A stretch of DNA of 64,000 nucleotides from Scatophagus argus (GCF_020382885.2 NC_058515.1:4261223-4325222), one strand, 5' to 3'. Positions 23,947 through 38,800 are shown, numbered from the stretch's first letter. The notes: generated by a model from the letters alone, not told the origin. Program-made: numbers and translations.

Positions 23947-26900
23947 TCAGACATATTCTTTGGTGCTGCTGGGCGGACCAGATCGGGAACTGGGCACAGA
24001 CGGATACTTGGACACGTGTTTTTTTCGTGGACAGGAGGCGGCCAACATGGCTCCACCCAAGACATCTAGCAGGGAGCCACCCCAGGCGATGAAGATGGCA
24101 GCTCCAAACTCAAACCTGCAACAAGCAAGATGGTATTGACTAGTTATTTGAAAATAAAAATTTGTATTTCCAGCAACAAATGTAACTAAAATTAAAAATC
24201 AAAAATTACAAAGGAGTACCCGGAGAAAACCCACGCAGGCACAGAGAGAACATGCAAACTCCACATAGAAGGGCCGGACCGGCCCAGACCTTTTATCTGA
24301 CGTAAGTTAATTACTTACAGTACATCACCAGTGTGTGTGAGTGTGTGTGGGGGTCCACTTACTTGGTGTTGACAGGAGTGTAGGGGTTATAGAAGGCCCG
24401 GATCACATTATGAGCAAACCAGGAGCAAGCTACAATGGCACACAGCCCTTAGAGGGGAGGAAACCAACAACAGAGATCAATCAGTCCATCAGTACATCAT
24501 CAAATGCTGAAAGGACAGACACGCTTTTATCCCCTTTATAAGCACCATTCACCTAGCTATTTACTCCAGCACAGTTAGATTTTATCGTTTCTGTTGTCCT
24601 CAGAGCCAGTTCGACCTCTTATGTTAGAATCAGTGCCAGGAGTACTGGTCTCATTCAGTCTAATGACCTCTGCAGGGCTGGAGCAGAAGAGTGGGAGAAA
24701 AGCTTTTTGGGTTGGGGATCAATCCTTCTCCTACACACTCTATGATGTACACATGATCTAAGCAAAAATGTGTTGATGTTTGGTGAGTTTGGGTGTGTTT
24801 TGATGATGTTATGTAACCAGTCTGTACTAATTATCGTAGGTCCTATACACAATAGCATGGCTCACATGGATGTAGTCTAAATTTGTCAGTCCATTGTACG
24901 CAAATAAATTTCGCTTCCTTTAACTTTCATCACCGCAGGTGTCTCATTTCTCTATGTAGTTATGGTCTAATTATAATTAATATGCATTAGAAATGCAATG
25001 TAATGAGCCCTCTTGACGATTATAATGCGGTTTACCTGCTTGGATGTCAATATCAGAATGGAGACTTTATTTTTTCATAGTTTCTGAAATGCCTGCTTTT
25101 TGAGAATTCACGTAAATCAAGTAAATGTTGCCCATTATGGAACAAGCACTTTATTGAAACTGTCTCACCTCCCACTAGTAAGATGATGCCTCCTGTCATG
25201 GCAATGCGGGACTTGCGTAGTTTATCATTCCCTGCACAGGTGGTGCACTTCATTCCCATGCAGGCCACGCCCAGACCAGCGATGGACACGATGATGCCGA
25301 CTATCATCAAGGCACGAGTGGCCTGGAGAGAACCTGGGATGTACACAGAGAAGTGAAGAATATGGTGAGAAGTTTGAGAAGATAAGAAGGAAAGTGTGTT
25401 GGTTTCATTAGGGGAGGCAGTGAACAGGTATCCATTCGTTTTATGTGATGTGGGAATGCGGTTAAATTTTTTTTTCTTTTTTAAATGAGCATTTTAAAGT
25501 CGAGCAATCAACCTACTGTACATGCAGAGTGCAAATCTGACAGCACAGAATGGGAAATGATAAGGAGCGATAAATCAGAGATGCTTTATGTGTGTGCCCA
25601 GAGGTTGTGAATTACATTCACATTAGCCTGTCAGGACATTTTAATGTGAGCTTTTCCTGGAAGAGAAGCCATGGGATACACATGAACAAACACCAGGACA
25701 CACAAACAGAAAGGAAAAAAAGAATACATCTTACACTCCTTCTTTTAGACTGCCTCCCTCCCATCTGTTGCTGTTTGACTGGTAGACGCCCGCTGAAACA
25801 CAACTGTAAGGATCCTCATCAGTCACTACCCCCCCAACCCTATAAACCTATCACAGGGTGATTTCCCCCACACACACACTCACACATATTTTGTCTCTCC
25901 TTTGTCCACCTAGAACCAGTCTGTGCCAGTCCAGAGTGTCCCTGCCCTGCCCAAACAAACAAAACCCTCTAGCAATGAGAAAGGGATGATAGGGAGAGAC
26001 AGAGGATGCAGAGGAGAGGAAAAGAGAGACATGGGAAACAATAGGGTGGATTATATAGTAAATGTAGATAAAGAGCAAGATGGACAGTATCCTGGCTTTG
26101 AGTTACAGAACGCCGTTCTCATTATTGCTACTGAACCATCCATGGCAGCTATGCAGTTGCTTCACAAAGGTGTCTCATTTGCCACCACTGAGGAGAAAAA
26201 CAGGGACGCAGTTGAAAAAGATACATTTTTTGACTATTGAATGTGCATTTTCGAGACTCCTCGCACACTCCTTGCAGCTTAAGAGCAGTCAATTTACGTT
26301 TGAAATGTTTATGATTCGAAAAACGTACTCGATACAAAATATTACATTTTATGCTAAAACAGGAAAATGTATCGCTCATTGTTCTTTTTAGTGTCAGCTC
26401 TATCATGGGATAAATATTTAGAATACTTTCACCAAACTGATTAAAATAGGGCCTTTGAGCATGCGAAGCCCAAGGATGGTTGCCAGTTTTTCCTAGTTAC
26501 TAACCAGCTCAGCATTCAGTATATTGCATACAGTGAGCACAGTATAGATAGTACATAATTATCAAAAAACAAACATTCTGCTCGATATAGTGGCAGAGAA
26601 ATTCTCAGGTTTCGGTTGAAATTAACAAAGAAAATAAGAGACAGATCAAAATAGACATTAATTTTCCTAAAGGCTTATAAATCATCAGATGAGGCTAAAA
26701 GTATAGAGGTGCTATGAACTAAGATCCCAAAGTGTTAAAACCAGAGGCTTAGTATGAATTACAGTGTATTCCTGCCTGAGAGAAATTTTGAAGCCAGTGT
26801 GTGTGTGTGTGTGTGTGTGTTGGGTGATGTTCAGTTGATTGTCTGGATGCTTATGCTGCAGCAGTGAAGTTACCATGGTCACCATTTCCATGAAGAGCCG

Positions 26901-27824
26901 AAACTCATTACTTTGGCAACATGGTTTAGTCACATGCAGTAACTGTTGTGGTGACGATTTCATTTCACGGTGGTGAAAAAGACAACTGGGCAGAGTCGAG
27001 GAAGTTCTCAGCCACTCACATGTTGGCATACACTGCTAAAACGAGGCATCACTGGCACTATACTTCCACAAAGACCACAGTGACAAAAGAGACAGCCCAG
27101 AGTTTATACAGTCTGTCTTGGATATGTCTTAAACCAGGAGGGTTCATCACGAACTGTTCTTGAAACTTGGAGTTGGCAGGGTTTTCCAGAATGTAAAAAC
27201 ATGAGGGTGAGATTTCAGTTCTTCTTCTGGAAAATTGTCACAACTGCTGACAGCAGCATCTGTGTTCACGTGAACGGCAACTGAGGTGTGATAAGCTGCA
27301 TACAGATACACTTCTGACACCTAGAATATAATTATCAGAATGTATATGCCAAGTATATGTGTTTGTTTTATTGATAATCTGGAATCTCCAAAGTAATTTA
27401 AGCTGTAAAATAAATTAAGTGCAGTAAAACAAAAAGTACAATATTTACCTGCAAATAGTAGTGGGAGTGGAATAAAATGGAAATACCTAAGACTACTCAA
27501 ATAAAATACTACAGGCAAGCCTACCAAGTACTGTAACTGAGTAAAAGTACTGCTCGAGATTTAACGGACAGTTTCAGCTGTGATGAGTCCAGACTACTTA
27601 CTGTCGAGCTGCAGGATGGAGTCGTAGATTTTACACTGGAGCTGTCCGGTACTTTGGAATGCGCATGACATCCACAGCCCCTGGTACATGGCCACCGCTG
27701 TGATGATGTTGTCCCCGATGTACGCGGACATCTTCCACTGCGGCAGAATGGTCCCGACGATCAATCCAACGATGCCAATCAGTGACAGGAAAAATCCCAA
27801 CAGCTGAATACCGGAGTTGGCCAT
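23947..27824 (-). CDS. cldn7: Claudin-7 (213 aa), tight-junction membrane protein
   Basis: Four coding exons on the minus strand: 27824-27602, 25333-25169, 24447-24363 and 24115-23947 (223, 165, 85 and 169 bases), with phases 1, 1, 2. The middle sizes are usual for claudins. The start [11 protein letters not shown] matches the claudin-7 N-terminus. The first extracellular loop has the claudin signature: W30, GLW at 49-51, C54 and C64. Four membrane helices follow the family layout (about 8-28, 80-100, 118-138 and 160-180). The C-terminus ends in KEYV, the PDZ-binding tail shared with mammalian claudin-7. Claudins seal or form paracellular pores between epithelial cells and bind ZO proteins through that tail. 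The first intron (2.3 kb) carries a GT microsatellite and a fish repeat. Teleosts can have two claudin-7 copies; which one this is cannot be told from one locus. Confidence 0.93.
24213..24283 (+). repeat. Fish repeat (GGAGAAAACCCACGC type)
   Basis: GGAGAAAACCCACGCAGGC followed by GAGAACATGCAAACTCCACA is a widespread teleost repeat block. It sits in the last claudin intron. Confidence 0.6.
26797..26821. repeat. (GT)n microsatellite
   Basis: Twelve GT units in the first claudin intron. Confidence 0.9.
27405..27570 (-). repeat. Fish repeat with AGTAAAAGTAC motifs
   Basis: The phrases TAACTGAGTAAAAGTACTG and AAATACCTAAGACTACTC belong to a repeat common in fish genomes. Similar stretches lie at about 7480-7600, 13080-13260 and 36750-37190. 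The class is uncertain, probably a non-autonomous DNA element. Confidence 0.45.
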
Positions 27825-30800
27825 CTCTTCTTGAAAAAGTCTCCTTCTCTAGCCTAAGTGAACTTCAGTGAGTGGTCTCCCCCGCGCCTCTTCTGCAGCC
27901 TCTAAAGCTCCAGATGTTTCTGTTAAGATCGGTTAACTGTATTGAAGCAGATGCTGAAAAGCCGCCGGTGGCGTCCTGCTCGCTCCTCAGCTGTGGGTTC
28001 TTCAGTCGGGGATGGGCATCCGAGGTGTGGGTGCTGCTGTCAAGTGGGTGTGTAATTATCATGCCTGGTGATGCATGGAGATGGGATCCTCTGTGCTGCT
28101 GGGAAATGTCCCCTCTGCATCCAGCAAAGCAACACTTTCTCCTTAACAATTTCTCAACTTTTTCTGCCGCGTCACAATCTTCAGTGGTTCCTTTTATTAG
28201 CCGAAGAGTCTCTCAACTTCTGTTTTAAATCACATGAAGTGTTGCTGTGAATATGCCACATTATTCTGAAATAAAAATATGTGAAGAGATATTAATTACA
28301 GCTTAAGTAGCTGAACCGCTTGACTGTGACATCATTTATGAAACTTGACTCTAAATACTGATAACTGTTCTCTTTTCCCTTCTATCTTAGTCTAGAAAGT
28401 GTAGATGAAACTATTGAAAACTCAGATATGTTCAGTAAGAGCTTTATGAGGACTGCACTACAATGATGATCACAAATTGTCTAGAAAACGTAAGGGGCCC
28501 TTTCAATGAGTTAGCGGTCCAATAATTGTATTTATCTGCCAAGAAAAGGTAAGTTGTTTTATATGTGTCTGTTTCAGTGATATGTGAGGCCGTAGTTCTG
28601 CAGAGAAAATGTTAATTTTTGAAAGATAAATTCTTGTTTGGTCTAACTTTTTTTTTTTTTTAAAAGCAATGATACATTATTCGAAAAAATCAGAGTAACA
28701 CTTCCAAACGACCTCCTGCTGAAAACATTTGGTGGCATTTAGATCATTTGAAGTCACATCAGAATGCAACTGACCTCATTTAATGTGTTGGCGGAGCTAT
28801 GGGAGAGAGGACTGGTGGATTCTGGGAGGAATCCTTGGTCCAGGATTGTGACTGCAACTTGAAAAGAGAAAAAGAAGAACACAGAATGTAATTAAATAAT
28901 TTGCAATAATTTTGCAATTTCTTTGACATATAGTCAATGCTTTATCTCATCAACTTCATTCATTTTTGTAAATAAAGGCTTGTTGTGAAAGTGATACCAG
29001 TAACATGTTTCAAACAGGTTGGGACAGGAGCAACGAACGACTGGGAAAGATGTGTATTGCTCAAAAAACACCAGTTTGGAACATTCCACAGGTGGACAGG
29101 TCTGGTAACAGGTGATGGTTTCATAATTAGGTATGAACGGGCATCCTTGATAGGCATTATCAGACAAAGACGGAGCAACGTTCACCACTTTGAAACCATA
29201 GTATAAAGGATATTACTGCTTGAGACGCTTTGACTAGCCAGAGTGAACAGTTCATTGGCAAATTATTGCATCCTGTCTTTCGTTACATATTGCACAGCAT
29301 CTCCACGTGTTTGGAATTGTGGTTGTAGAAATAGTACTAACGTGTTTAAGAAAAGTAAGACAACCATTAAGCACGCTTTTTGAGTGTCTCTAAAAACACT
29401 GAAAACAAGCGAAAGTCACTGCAAATGGACACAAACATCATGAGAACACTACTCAGTTCTTCTTTCTGGTGCAAGTAGAGTTGGGTTGTATGAACCACCG
29501 GCTCACTTTGCAGCTTCCATTCAATTTAACTCATTATTTAACAAACTCCACAAAATGTAATAATTTAGTATCAAAGTTTCACACCACCTTATTTTCCTTT
29601 TTTAAGATATAGGATGATCATTTTACAACTCTTGTTACATACTAATATTTGACAATAGGATCAGCTCCATGAGGTGCATTAACATGCCAGTTGTGGCCCC
29701 TTCCTGCTGTCAATGGACAAAAAAAAAAAAAAAAAAAACAGACAATAGAAGCATTGTTCATATCAGAGGTCAGCTGTGTGAGTGATTTCACGCTGTGGCT
29801 AAACAATAGTCCTACAGCAATGGGAGAGGAAGTAATAACCCCTAAGCCTGGAGGAAGTTATCCCCACTGCCAGGTTAATGGGAATGTGCTCACCTACTGG
29901 CTGGATTAACGATTTAAAATGTAATAAGACTTTGTGAGATTGTTCTTACATGCCTGTTACTCCTCCACTACTCTTTTTGCCTTGAATGGTTCTTTCATTT
30001 TCTCACATTCCTACCCTTTTCACTCTACCTTCACCCACATCTTCTCTCACTATAACTCTTTTCCCGTGTACTGTATCCAGCCTTCAAGTCTTAGCTGTTG
30101 AGGCCAACAAATGCCTTATTGTTGCTGGGGAGGAGTGACCCCATAGCTCAAGGAATCTGTCTCACATTGATACAGAGGCTGAAGAGCAAGACGAGGAGGG
30201 GATGGTTGGAGGGTCGGACCCAGGAAATGCAGTGAAGAAAAATGTATTAAGTTTAAAAGGTAAGCACTTTGTGAGAAGGAAGATGAGTAAGAAGAAGATC
30301 AGGGGCTCAGTGTCTCAGGCCTACCAGTGCTGTTGCCATGGGTAACCTGATTTATCTGATGTCCTCTTGGCTGCTTTTCCACCCAGATCCCGGACTGCAA
30401 AGAACACAAAAAGAACATTGCTCACCCCCCTCTCCTCTTTCCCCTTTTACTACTTTCTTTTTAAAAAGCGTAAACACACATTTGTCTCGCTGGTTTAGCC
30501 GTTGCTCAAAGCTCAATAGGAACTGAGAAAGAAAACAGCTAAATCAGCCCAAAGAAGGGCACCAACAACATTCTCTTGGGGGCTCCCCCTCCTCCCATTT
30601 CAGAGGCCTCCTCTGGGTTTGAAGTGAGCAAGTGGAGTGCAAATCCAATGACTGAAGTCCTTTAAGTGCCCTTGGAAGTCACTGAGGCATTAGCAACAAA
30701 ACATGCTGGGCCCACGGCTTTTCCATGAAAAGCTCAGGGTGCGCAAATGAGGGGGATGGCGCCCTTCTCTACACGTCTTCTGTCTTTATCACCTCCAGTC

Positions 30801-32448
30801 TTCTTATGCAACAACACTTAGCTTTTGTGCAGCAGCAGCAGGAAGACCAATAGATTGTGTTCTTGGTCTTGTGGACTCATTCTTTTCGTATGGGGCAGTG
30901 AGGGAGAGGTGCTCTCTTTCTCCTGGCAAGTGCCTCATGCAGGGTAGAAACATATTTGGACAGTTTGGACACAGTGAATACAATCAGTCTATGTGGCTTT
31001 GTGCTGCATGTGAGTGAGCATGAAAATGGCTACAGAGCAGGTGTGGAATGTAAGACAAGCTAATCAGCTATGAGGCAGTGCACTGCAAATGGAACTAAAG
31101 GAAGAAATGACCGTATTCCTCACAGCACAAGAATCTACAAGATTTTAGTCTCTAAGTTATGATTTATGTAGTTTGAACTGCAGCCCTGCACCTCTGCTGC
31201 ATAAATGGAACACTTGATTTAATTAGTGACCAGAGTTAAAGAGGGACTGAAGTGGGAATGTCAAGTTTTCATGGAAGTCAGATGGAGGAAAAGATGTCAA
31301 AGTAAAAGTTAAATTGCATTTAACCTTTAAGTTTTGACATTGTATTTTCTTTGTTATAATGATAATGATAACTGCAAAATGAACTATTTTTCTCCTTTAA
31401 ATTCTTTTTTTGTTACTTCTGACATTAAAACACAAAATGTACATCAGTACTGAAGTAGCAGCTCTTGTCTTTGACTGGGCTTTTGCAATTTAATAACAAA
31501 GGTACATGATTATGTTGATTCCTTATGAATATACATCCTGTACCAGAGATCTGAATATACTTTTGGATTCAGAAAGGGGCACAATGTAAAATATAACACA
31601 AAGTTAACACAGTAGTCATCGATATAGAATCTGTAAAATCCATTTAAATTCCATTCCTTTTTATAGCTGGGCTTTCTAAGAGTACAAACAGATATAATTT
31701 TCTGAAGCAGACTTCTGAAACATGACATCAATTAATATTTACAAGCGAATATCATAAAATTAGAAAAAAGCAGGAATTATCAAGGTGATAAAACAATGTT
31801 AAATATGAGCTTTTAAGTGTTAACCCTTCGTTTGTAAGTCATGGAAGACTAACAGAATCGTTCCTCCTTAAATAAAAATATTATCATATTATTATTAGTA
31901 TAAATATGTATCTTTTGCCAGTTTTCTTTCAGCAGCAGTGTTCTCTTCCTTTAAATTAACATTATTTTACTGCCCTCTACTGCCCATAGGTCAACATTAC
32001 AGTCACTAAGCGTAATCTCTGTTCTTATGGGTCAACACAGTCAAAAACAAACTGGTGTTTTCTTGCATGCTCCATAGAGTCCATCACATTCACACAGAAG
32101 GTGGCATTTTACACGAAACAAACACTGTCACTTTAAAGAAACATGTATTATAAGCATTTAGAGTCATATGCTGACGATCACAATGTGTTAAATACATGAT
32201 TTAGACCAAAAAAAACCCCCCAAAAAAACAAAACACATATACATTAACCTACTATGGATCGAGACATGGATTCTGTTATCGCGTAGGTGGTGTGTCGGCC
32301 TCTGAAATGTCAGTGGTAGTTTAAAGGAGAATCAGCTACCTACACAGGCCAACAGAAATATGGAATACACATTAAAGTATTTATGGAAAGTCAGATCTGG
32401 TGATCTCACAAATCACCAGTAAGAAGGCCCAACACTGTATCAAGCTCC

Positions 32449-32451
<3 letters not shown>
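27825..32451. other. Claudin upstream region and intergenic, no gene seen
   Basis: The first 400 bases upstream of the claudin start are relatively GC-rich and should hold its promoter and 5' UTR. Beyond that I found no supported exon. A run of 19 A lies at 29710-29728 without a retrocopy upstream. The stretch 30560-30800 is more balanced in composition and free of repeats, so it is the likeliest place for a conserved non-coding element, but nothing proves that. Confidence 0.4.

Positions 32452-32513
<62 letters not shown>
32452..32513. repeat. (GT)31 microsatellite
   Basis: An uninterrupted GT run, 300 bases beyond the stop of the beta1-like receptor gene and 180 bases beyond its likely poly(A) signal. 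Confidence 0.95.
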
Positions 32514-32514
<1 letters not shown>

Positions 32515-32691
32515 ATTATTCCTGTAGATGTGGGGACAAAAATCTGTAGTAATACACAGTCACATTGTAAAGACCTGCCTTACTTAAGGGGACAAAATGT
32601 AAATCATTAAATATGCGGGTGAAGACTTGCTTTAAGGTTAGACTGATGTTAGAGTTTGGTTAAGGTAAGGGTTGGGATTAGGCAAGTAATG

Positions 32692-32697
32692 TTTATT
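32692..32697 (-). terminator. Likely poly(A) signal of the beta1-like receptor gene
   Basis: AATAAA on the minus strand, 115 bases beyond the stop codon at 32812-32814. Confidence 0.5.
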
Positions 32698-32811
32698 TAT
32701 GTTATATTTTACATTGTGGTTAGGTGGTGGCTGAGCCTCCAGGAAATGAATGTAACTCTGTTTAGTGTCCCCAAAAGTGATGGAAACATGGCTGTGTGTG
32801 TGTTTTGTCTT

Positions 32812-35800
32812 TTATGGGAAGGGGTCATCTGGTGTATAGTTGAAACTGGCATCCAAAAACATGGCCAGGGTGCCCAGGGTGGTGATGATGACAAACAACC
32901 AGAGGAAGAGACGGTCCACCACGAGGGCAATGAACTGCCAGTCTCCTGTCATCTGGAGATAACACACACACACACACGCATACACAAAGGCACTTACTAT
33001 GAGCACTGAGTCAGCAATGTACTGTATGCAGTGACACATGAACGCCATTGAGGCACATTTGGAGCATCCTGTGCTCAGGAGCTGCAGGCAGACTGAATAA
33101 CAAGCTGCCTGACCGAGTGTGTCATGTTGTGCACGTTTCTCACTGTGTCATCCGTGTCCTGCTTCTTCAGCTGCTCGGCCATGTATGTCACAGCAGCGAT
33201 GGCTGACTTCAGGTTGGGAGGGAGGATCAGACAGAAGCTGTCAGTGTTTGGGAGCCGCTGTAGCTGCACTGTGCTTTCACACCTTGAAAACAGAGGGACA
33301 GGCAGCAGACGTGGGGTGGGGGAGATGTGGGGCAGAAGGAAAGTTGCAAAAAGGTAAGGTGCAATAAGGTAGTTTGAGTCTTTAAAACTTCCATAACACA
33401 TACATTTTAAAGATCAGAGAGGTTGTTGTGACATTTTGGAACCTTTGTCAAGAAGCATATTATAATGTTGTACATCAGTAGAGAAAAGAGATGATTAAGA
33501 CATGATTATGTGATTTATGTTGTGAAGCTTACTGTATATATGGCACAATCATTTATTTCAGGGTGAATAAAGCTCTATTTTATGATTTTAATCAACTTGC
33601 CATAGGATTAGCTAAGAAAAGCTAAGATAGTATCTTTGCATTATACACACATAAAAAATAAAATAAAATACCAGCTTGCATCTTATTAGACAATATGACT
33701 ATAAAAAACTGTACAGAAATGTAAATTACTGTTTTAAATATTAAAAATTATATGGAAAATGAACATGAGATTATTATGTTTATTATTTGTTTTTATTGTT
33801 AATTATTTTTATTTTCATATACATAATATGCGGTTTACATCTTGAGAATTGAAAAGTACAATCAAAGTGGAACAACAAATGCTAAATCACATTCTTATTT
33901 CCCGTGAAGAGCGTTGAGTCTTAGATGTACATTCTCTACAAGAAGTTAAGACATGCAGCAACACATTTCACAAATCCTCCCTAAGCCCAGATTTATGTTG
34001 TGTGTGTCTGGCAACATTGTTCACCCCTGTTGAAACAAACCATCGCTGACATTAGCTTTCCACTGTAGGACGTGCAGTATGGACACACATGTCAGTGTTG
34101 TCTCTTCATACAGTAAAAGTATGTGTCCTTGTGTGCCCTCTAGCCACTGACAAGCAAAACTTCTACAGGCCCCTCCTGCGGCCCTCCACAACACTGAGTG
34201 ACAGCAGCAGTGCGGGGGTGACATTGACACAGGACTGGGTCAACATTTATGTCATGCAATGACTTTTGACCCTTTCATTCTTCCCCTCACACAGCTGCTC
34301 CACAAACCAAAACATATGAGCAGAGAAGGAGTCTTAATGACAGCATTCCTGTAGTTCCTTCATGCTTTAGTGAGTGGCCATTAATAAAGTATTGCAAAAT
34401 TATATCTGAGGAATTTGAATAATTGCGTCAACAACAATAATAATAATAATAATAATAATAACATGATGATGATGATGATGATGATGATGATGGCCCCAAG
34501 TGGACTGTGTCATGTTTAAATTCAAACCCTCATTATTTCAATTCACTATTTTATATAAGCTGGAGCTGGTCACAAATACCTTAAAATAAGTCACAGATAG
34601 AATCAGTCAGGCTGTTTATTTAAGAATTTTGTAACTTGCCTTTGACAAAAAAATCTTTCACACAGTTCACATGTCTGAATATTTCACCCAACAATATAGG
34701 CCCGTACTGTATGTATATACCAGGTCAGGTCACATACTCTCGTGTCAATTCACAAATAGGGTGTTAACTACAGATTCTACTTCCGCCTGCTGGCCTGCAC
34801 ACTAATCACACCCTTAACCACTTGTAAAACTTGCATATCTCCAGTGTCAGGTGAAAGTGTTATCCTTACAATTTATAATAATTAATAGTTATATTAGCTG
34901 GGCAATGGCTAATAGGACTCACCTGCTCTGTATGTGTGTTAGTTAATGAGGCATTTCTGTTTGTGTGTCAAATCTGCATGTGTAGCATACATGAAAAAAA
35001 AATGATGCACACATACAATAAGAACAACATGATATAATTAATATCATGTATGTAATATGGTTGTTTGCATTCCTGTCTAATAACAAATTCTACATGTTTA
35101 ACATAGAAGTAAATAATTTGGTCTTTTGGTTATCTTTTCTAAATTTTCCTCATATGTTAGAGCATTCAGGATGCCATTAATTATGCTCATTAGCTCCACT
35201 GGCTTTGGTTTCATTCTCTATCATTGTTGTCAAATGATCACTACAACATTACTAAAGGAGAGACAGAAAGTTCTACATCGATATGTGTCCGCTTCTAAAG
35301 CCGTCTGTCTTGACACCCCAGTGCACCTGTCAGATTGGCACTTCAGTGCATGTCTGCAGAACATACAGTCTATGTATGTAGTGCATATAGGCTACATTGC
35401 TCGTGATGTTAACAATATGCAGAACCTCCGGCATCAAAGAGGAGAAAGCATCAGTGAAGGAGTGGAACAACTCATCAGCGTGGCAGAGAGACAGCGTGAC
35501 AACAGATGGACCGCTGGACAATAAAAATGAGCTCCTGTAAGACAGATGGGTGTGTGTGTGTGTGTACTGTATGGGAGCGTTTATGTGGCCACGGTTCTGG
35601 TCAGAGTTATGTGTGTGCCCTACATGCTTCATGCCATTCACATTCCACAGCTTGGATTCATTACTGCAGATACATGGGGCCCTTCTCACCATGACACACA
35701 TACTCGTACACAAGAACATACTGTTTCTGCACACATACAGTATATTTACATGCAGATACAAACAAACTGAGCAATAAATTGATTTAACACACCCATGGGC

Positions 35801-38800
35801 GATGTGCAGCAGAAGCAAAGACTTTGTGAAACACATGCAAGCAGCTTGCATCATCAAACATGCAGATAATTCTCAGAAATGCAATGTAAGAATGGCACAT
35901 GGCTTCTAATTAAGCCTCTGGCTGAATCACAAGATAAACAAAGATGGATGAAGGTAAAGACAGCTACGTGACACAGGCGACCATCATCTCCTCCACATCA
36001 AAACTGACAAAATCCTTCTCTGCCCCAATCACTCAGCACCGGTCTTCCTTTCTACTCATCTAACCCTATCTATTCTTCACCCCCAGTTCACCTCCTTTCT
36101 GTGGGATTACCCCCTAATGCCCAACCTAAACAGAGGCTTAGTAGCTGGCGACTGTGGAAGGGGGTTTTGGGGCTTAGCTGGAACTGAATCTGATGCCTTT
36201 GGAACAGGATGAGAGATGCCCAGCACCAGGCCTGGTTCAGGGGACTGTGGAACTGTTTGTGGTGCCACGTTTGGGTGGCAAGGCTGAGGCCTACTGGCAG
36301 TTTAGCCAGAGTGAAACCAACATGTTTTGAGACAGTACACAGTACATTTTGAAACATTTTTGATTTAAAAAAAAAAGGCTGTTGTAATAACCTCTGTGTC
36401 TGATTCACATACAGTAAAGGCACACATCCTAACTCATTAACATATACAGAAATTCATGATCCCAACAGGATATACCATACTGATTTTAATGATCCCTTGA
36501 CTTCTTATCTAGTGTAGGCATAAGCCTGACATTTTTTATTTGATTTTTGGTTGAATATCTCAACCACTAATCGATGAACTGCCATGAAATTTTCAAGAGT
36601 CTGGAAACTGGAAATTCTTCATATCCAATGCATCATAATCACATACTCCTGGATGTCATTAAAATTCAAATAAATTCTGAAATACAACATAAAAGAAAAA
36701 AATAATCAGGACTAACAGTCTGACCCATGCTTGCAGCTCTGTGAGAAGAAGGGGAAGAAGTACTCATATCTTGTGCTGTACTTGTGCTGTACTGTAATAA
36801 GTGCAGCAATACTAACAAGTAAAAGTCATTTTATTTAATTTAAATTTTTACTTGAGTAAAAGTGCAAAATATCGTCAAAACAGCATCAAAAGTAAAAGTA
36901 GTAATTGTACAGAAGGGCATATTTTAGAATTGCACAGGCCTAAGTTGTATTATTGATGCATTCACGTGTTCACCACTTTAATGCTGAGGCTGGTAAAGGT
37001 GGTTTCACTACTTTATATAATTTAACTTCCATTGTACTCTATAAATTTTCCCTCGGGCATCAATAAAATATTATCATAATTTCTATATTTAATTCTTCAA
37101 TTCATTCATTTAAACTAAATTTGCACAGTAACTAAATACAGTAGAGTAAAAAAATACACTGTTATCAAAATGCAAAACTCTACTCAGTTTCATGTTACAG
37201 AGCTCCATCATTAATCCTTCTTTTTGGTTTTTCAGATTGCCTTTCACGTGGCAAAATTAAATATGTGAAGCTAAAGGAAGTGCGTGCATCGTTACTGTCT
37301 TGGCAGAGCTGCTTTGGTGACGGCGATATTTCTGCCAAGTCTAGCACGGTGTGTACATTACTATAATAGCTGTTCTGGCATCAGACCCAACATTCACACA
37401 TTTGGCACACTGTACACATTCCTGTCTTGGCTTTTATTAACATCAATAGAACCAGCTTTCTGCTAGTTAAGTGTCAGATGTAAGATCAGCATGTCCCAGG
37501 GCTGAATTAGGATGAATGACTCTGGTGGCTGTTACATCAGGTCTATAAGATCGTGACGGGTAAGAATATGGGCAGTGTAACCTTTTGGCACTTTATTTCT
37601 CATACCGGTGTGGAGTTGTAGCACGTGGTGTGCATGGTTTTTAGGTCTTATCATTCCTGTTTGCTATTCTAATATCCAATTGTTCTGTTTTGTTTAGTGT
37701 AAAGTGCTTTGCTGGATATTCATACTGGCTCATAACAGTCCACAAGTCTGGAAGTCTGATGAGTTTTGTTGTGTAAGTTTTTTTTTTTTCTTGAGGAGAC
37801 ATTTTTACAGACTGGCGTGAAGAATCTTTTAGCCAAAATTACATTGGCTTATTCACTGTGGTTTTTCTTTTTTTGCATACAAGAAATAGTAAATAGCGTG
37901 ACAAATGTATTACAAGAATTAAAACTCAAAAGTATAATGGGAATACAGATGAACTCTTTGGATAAGGTGTTTATTTAAATAGGCTGATGCACTGTTGTGC
38001 CAATGTAGAGTAATCTTTAAATTAGATCTTATATGAATCAGCATGTATGTATGCTGGCATACCATTAGTACAGATTGGGGGAAATGATGTTGTATGTTGC
38101 AGTACATAATGTAAATCTTTACTGTTTGGGCAATGTTTGAAACATACAAACAATTTTTTTTCCTATAATTTTTAAAATAATCAGTAAAATTGTTTTCATC
38201 ATGTGGGAATATAAAAACTATATATGACTGAATTGAGGAAGGTAGGTTTCTTGTTAGAAAGTGTGGCCTCACCTTCCTCTCCAGGGTATGACGAGATCGG
38301 GGTTGATCTTGCGGAAGAAGTACTCTCCTCCAGGCTGCCTGCCACTGAAGCTTTGGAGGGGCGTGTCTTCACTAGACCCCTCTTTCAACAGAGGCTCCTC
38401 TGGGTTTGGCCTCGTCATGCCGATGTACTTAGGCAGGAAGTGAATGAATACCTGCAAATTTCGGGTAAAGATGTAAGGGTTCTCAGAGGTATTTAAACTT
38501 CAGTCAGTGGATGAACATAACATAACCTAGCCTGACCTTTCGAACCCAGTTTGGCATGATGTGCGTGCTAGGAGTTCGGTGGTGCAGATTAAGGACGACT
38601 ACACTTAGAATGACAGAGAAAGTGACCAGGATCATGGTGAACATGACGTAGTTGACGATAATTGGGATGCCGAGGGAAGTCTCGGGGACCTTGTCAGCCA
38701 GCAGAAGCATGAAGACAGTCAGAGCAATGAGAACGGAAATTGAGAGAGTCATCTTTTCTCCTGCAGACAACAACGACAGTTTGGAGAATTAATTATGACA

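Noticed and set aside
29710-29728. Run of 19 A considered as the tail of a retrocopy
   Set aside because: No coding similarity or target-site duplication upstream.
35126-35857. Overlapping 132- and 175-codon frames on opposite strands; a piece ([19 protein letters not shown]) loosely resembles the receptor MA helix
   Set aside because: They lie in the large intron of the beta1-like gene, the resemblance is short, and there are no flanking splice sites in the right phase. The true MA-helix exon is at 33144-33282.
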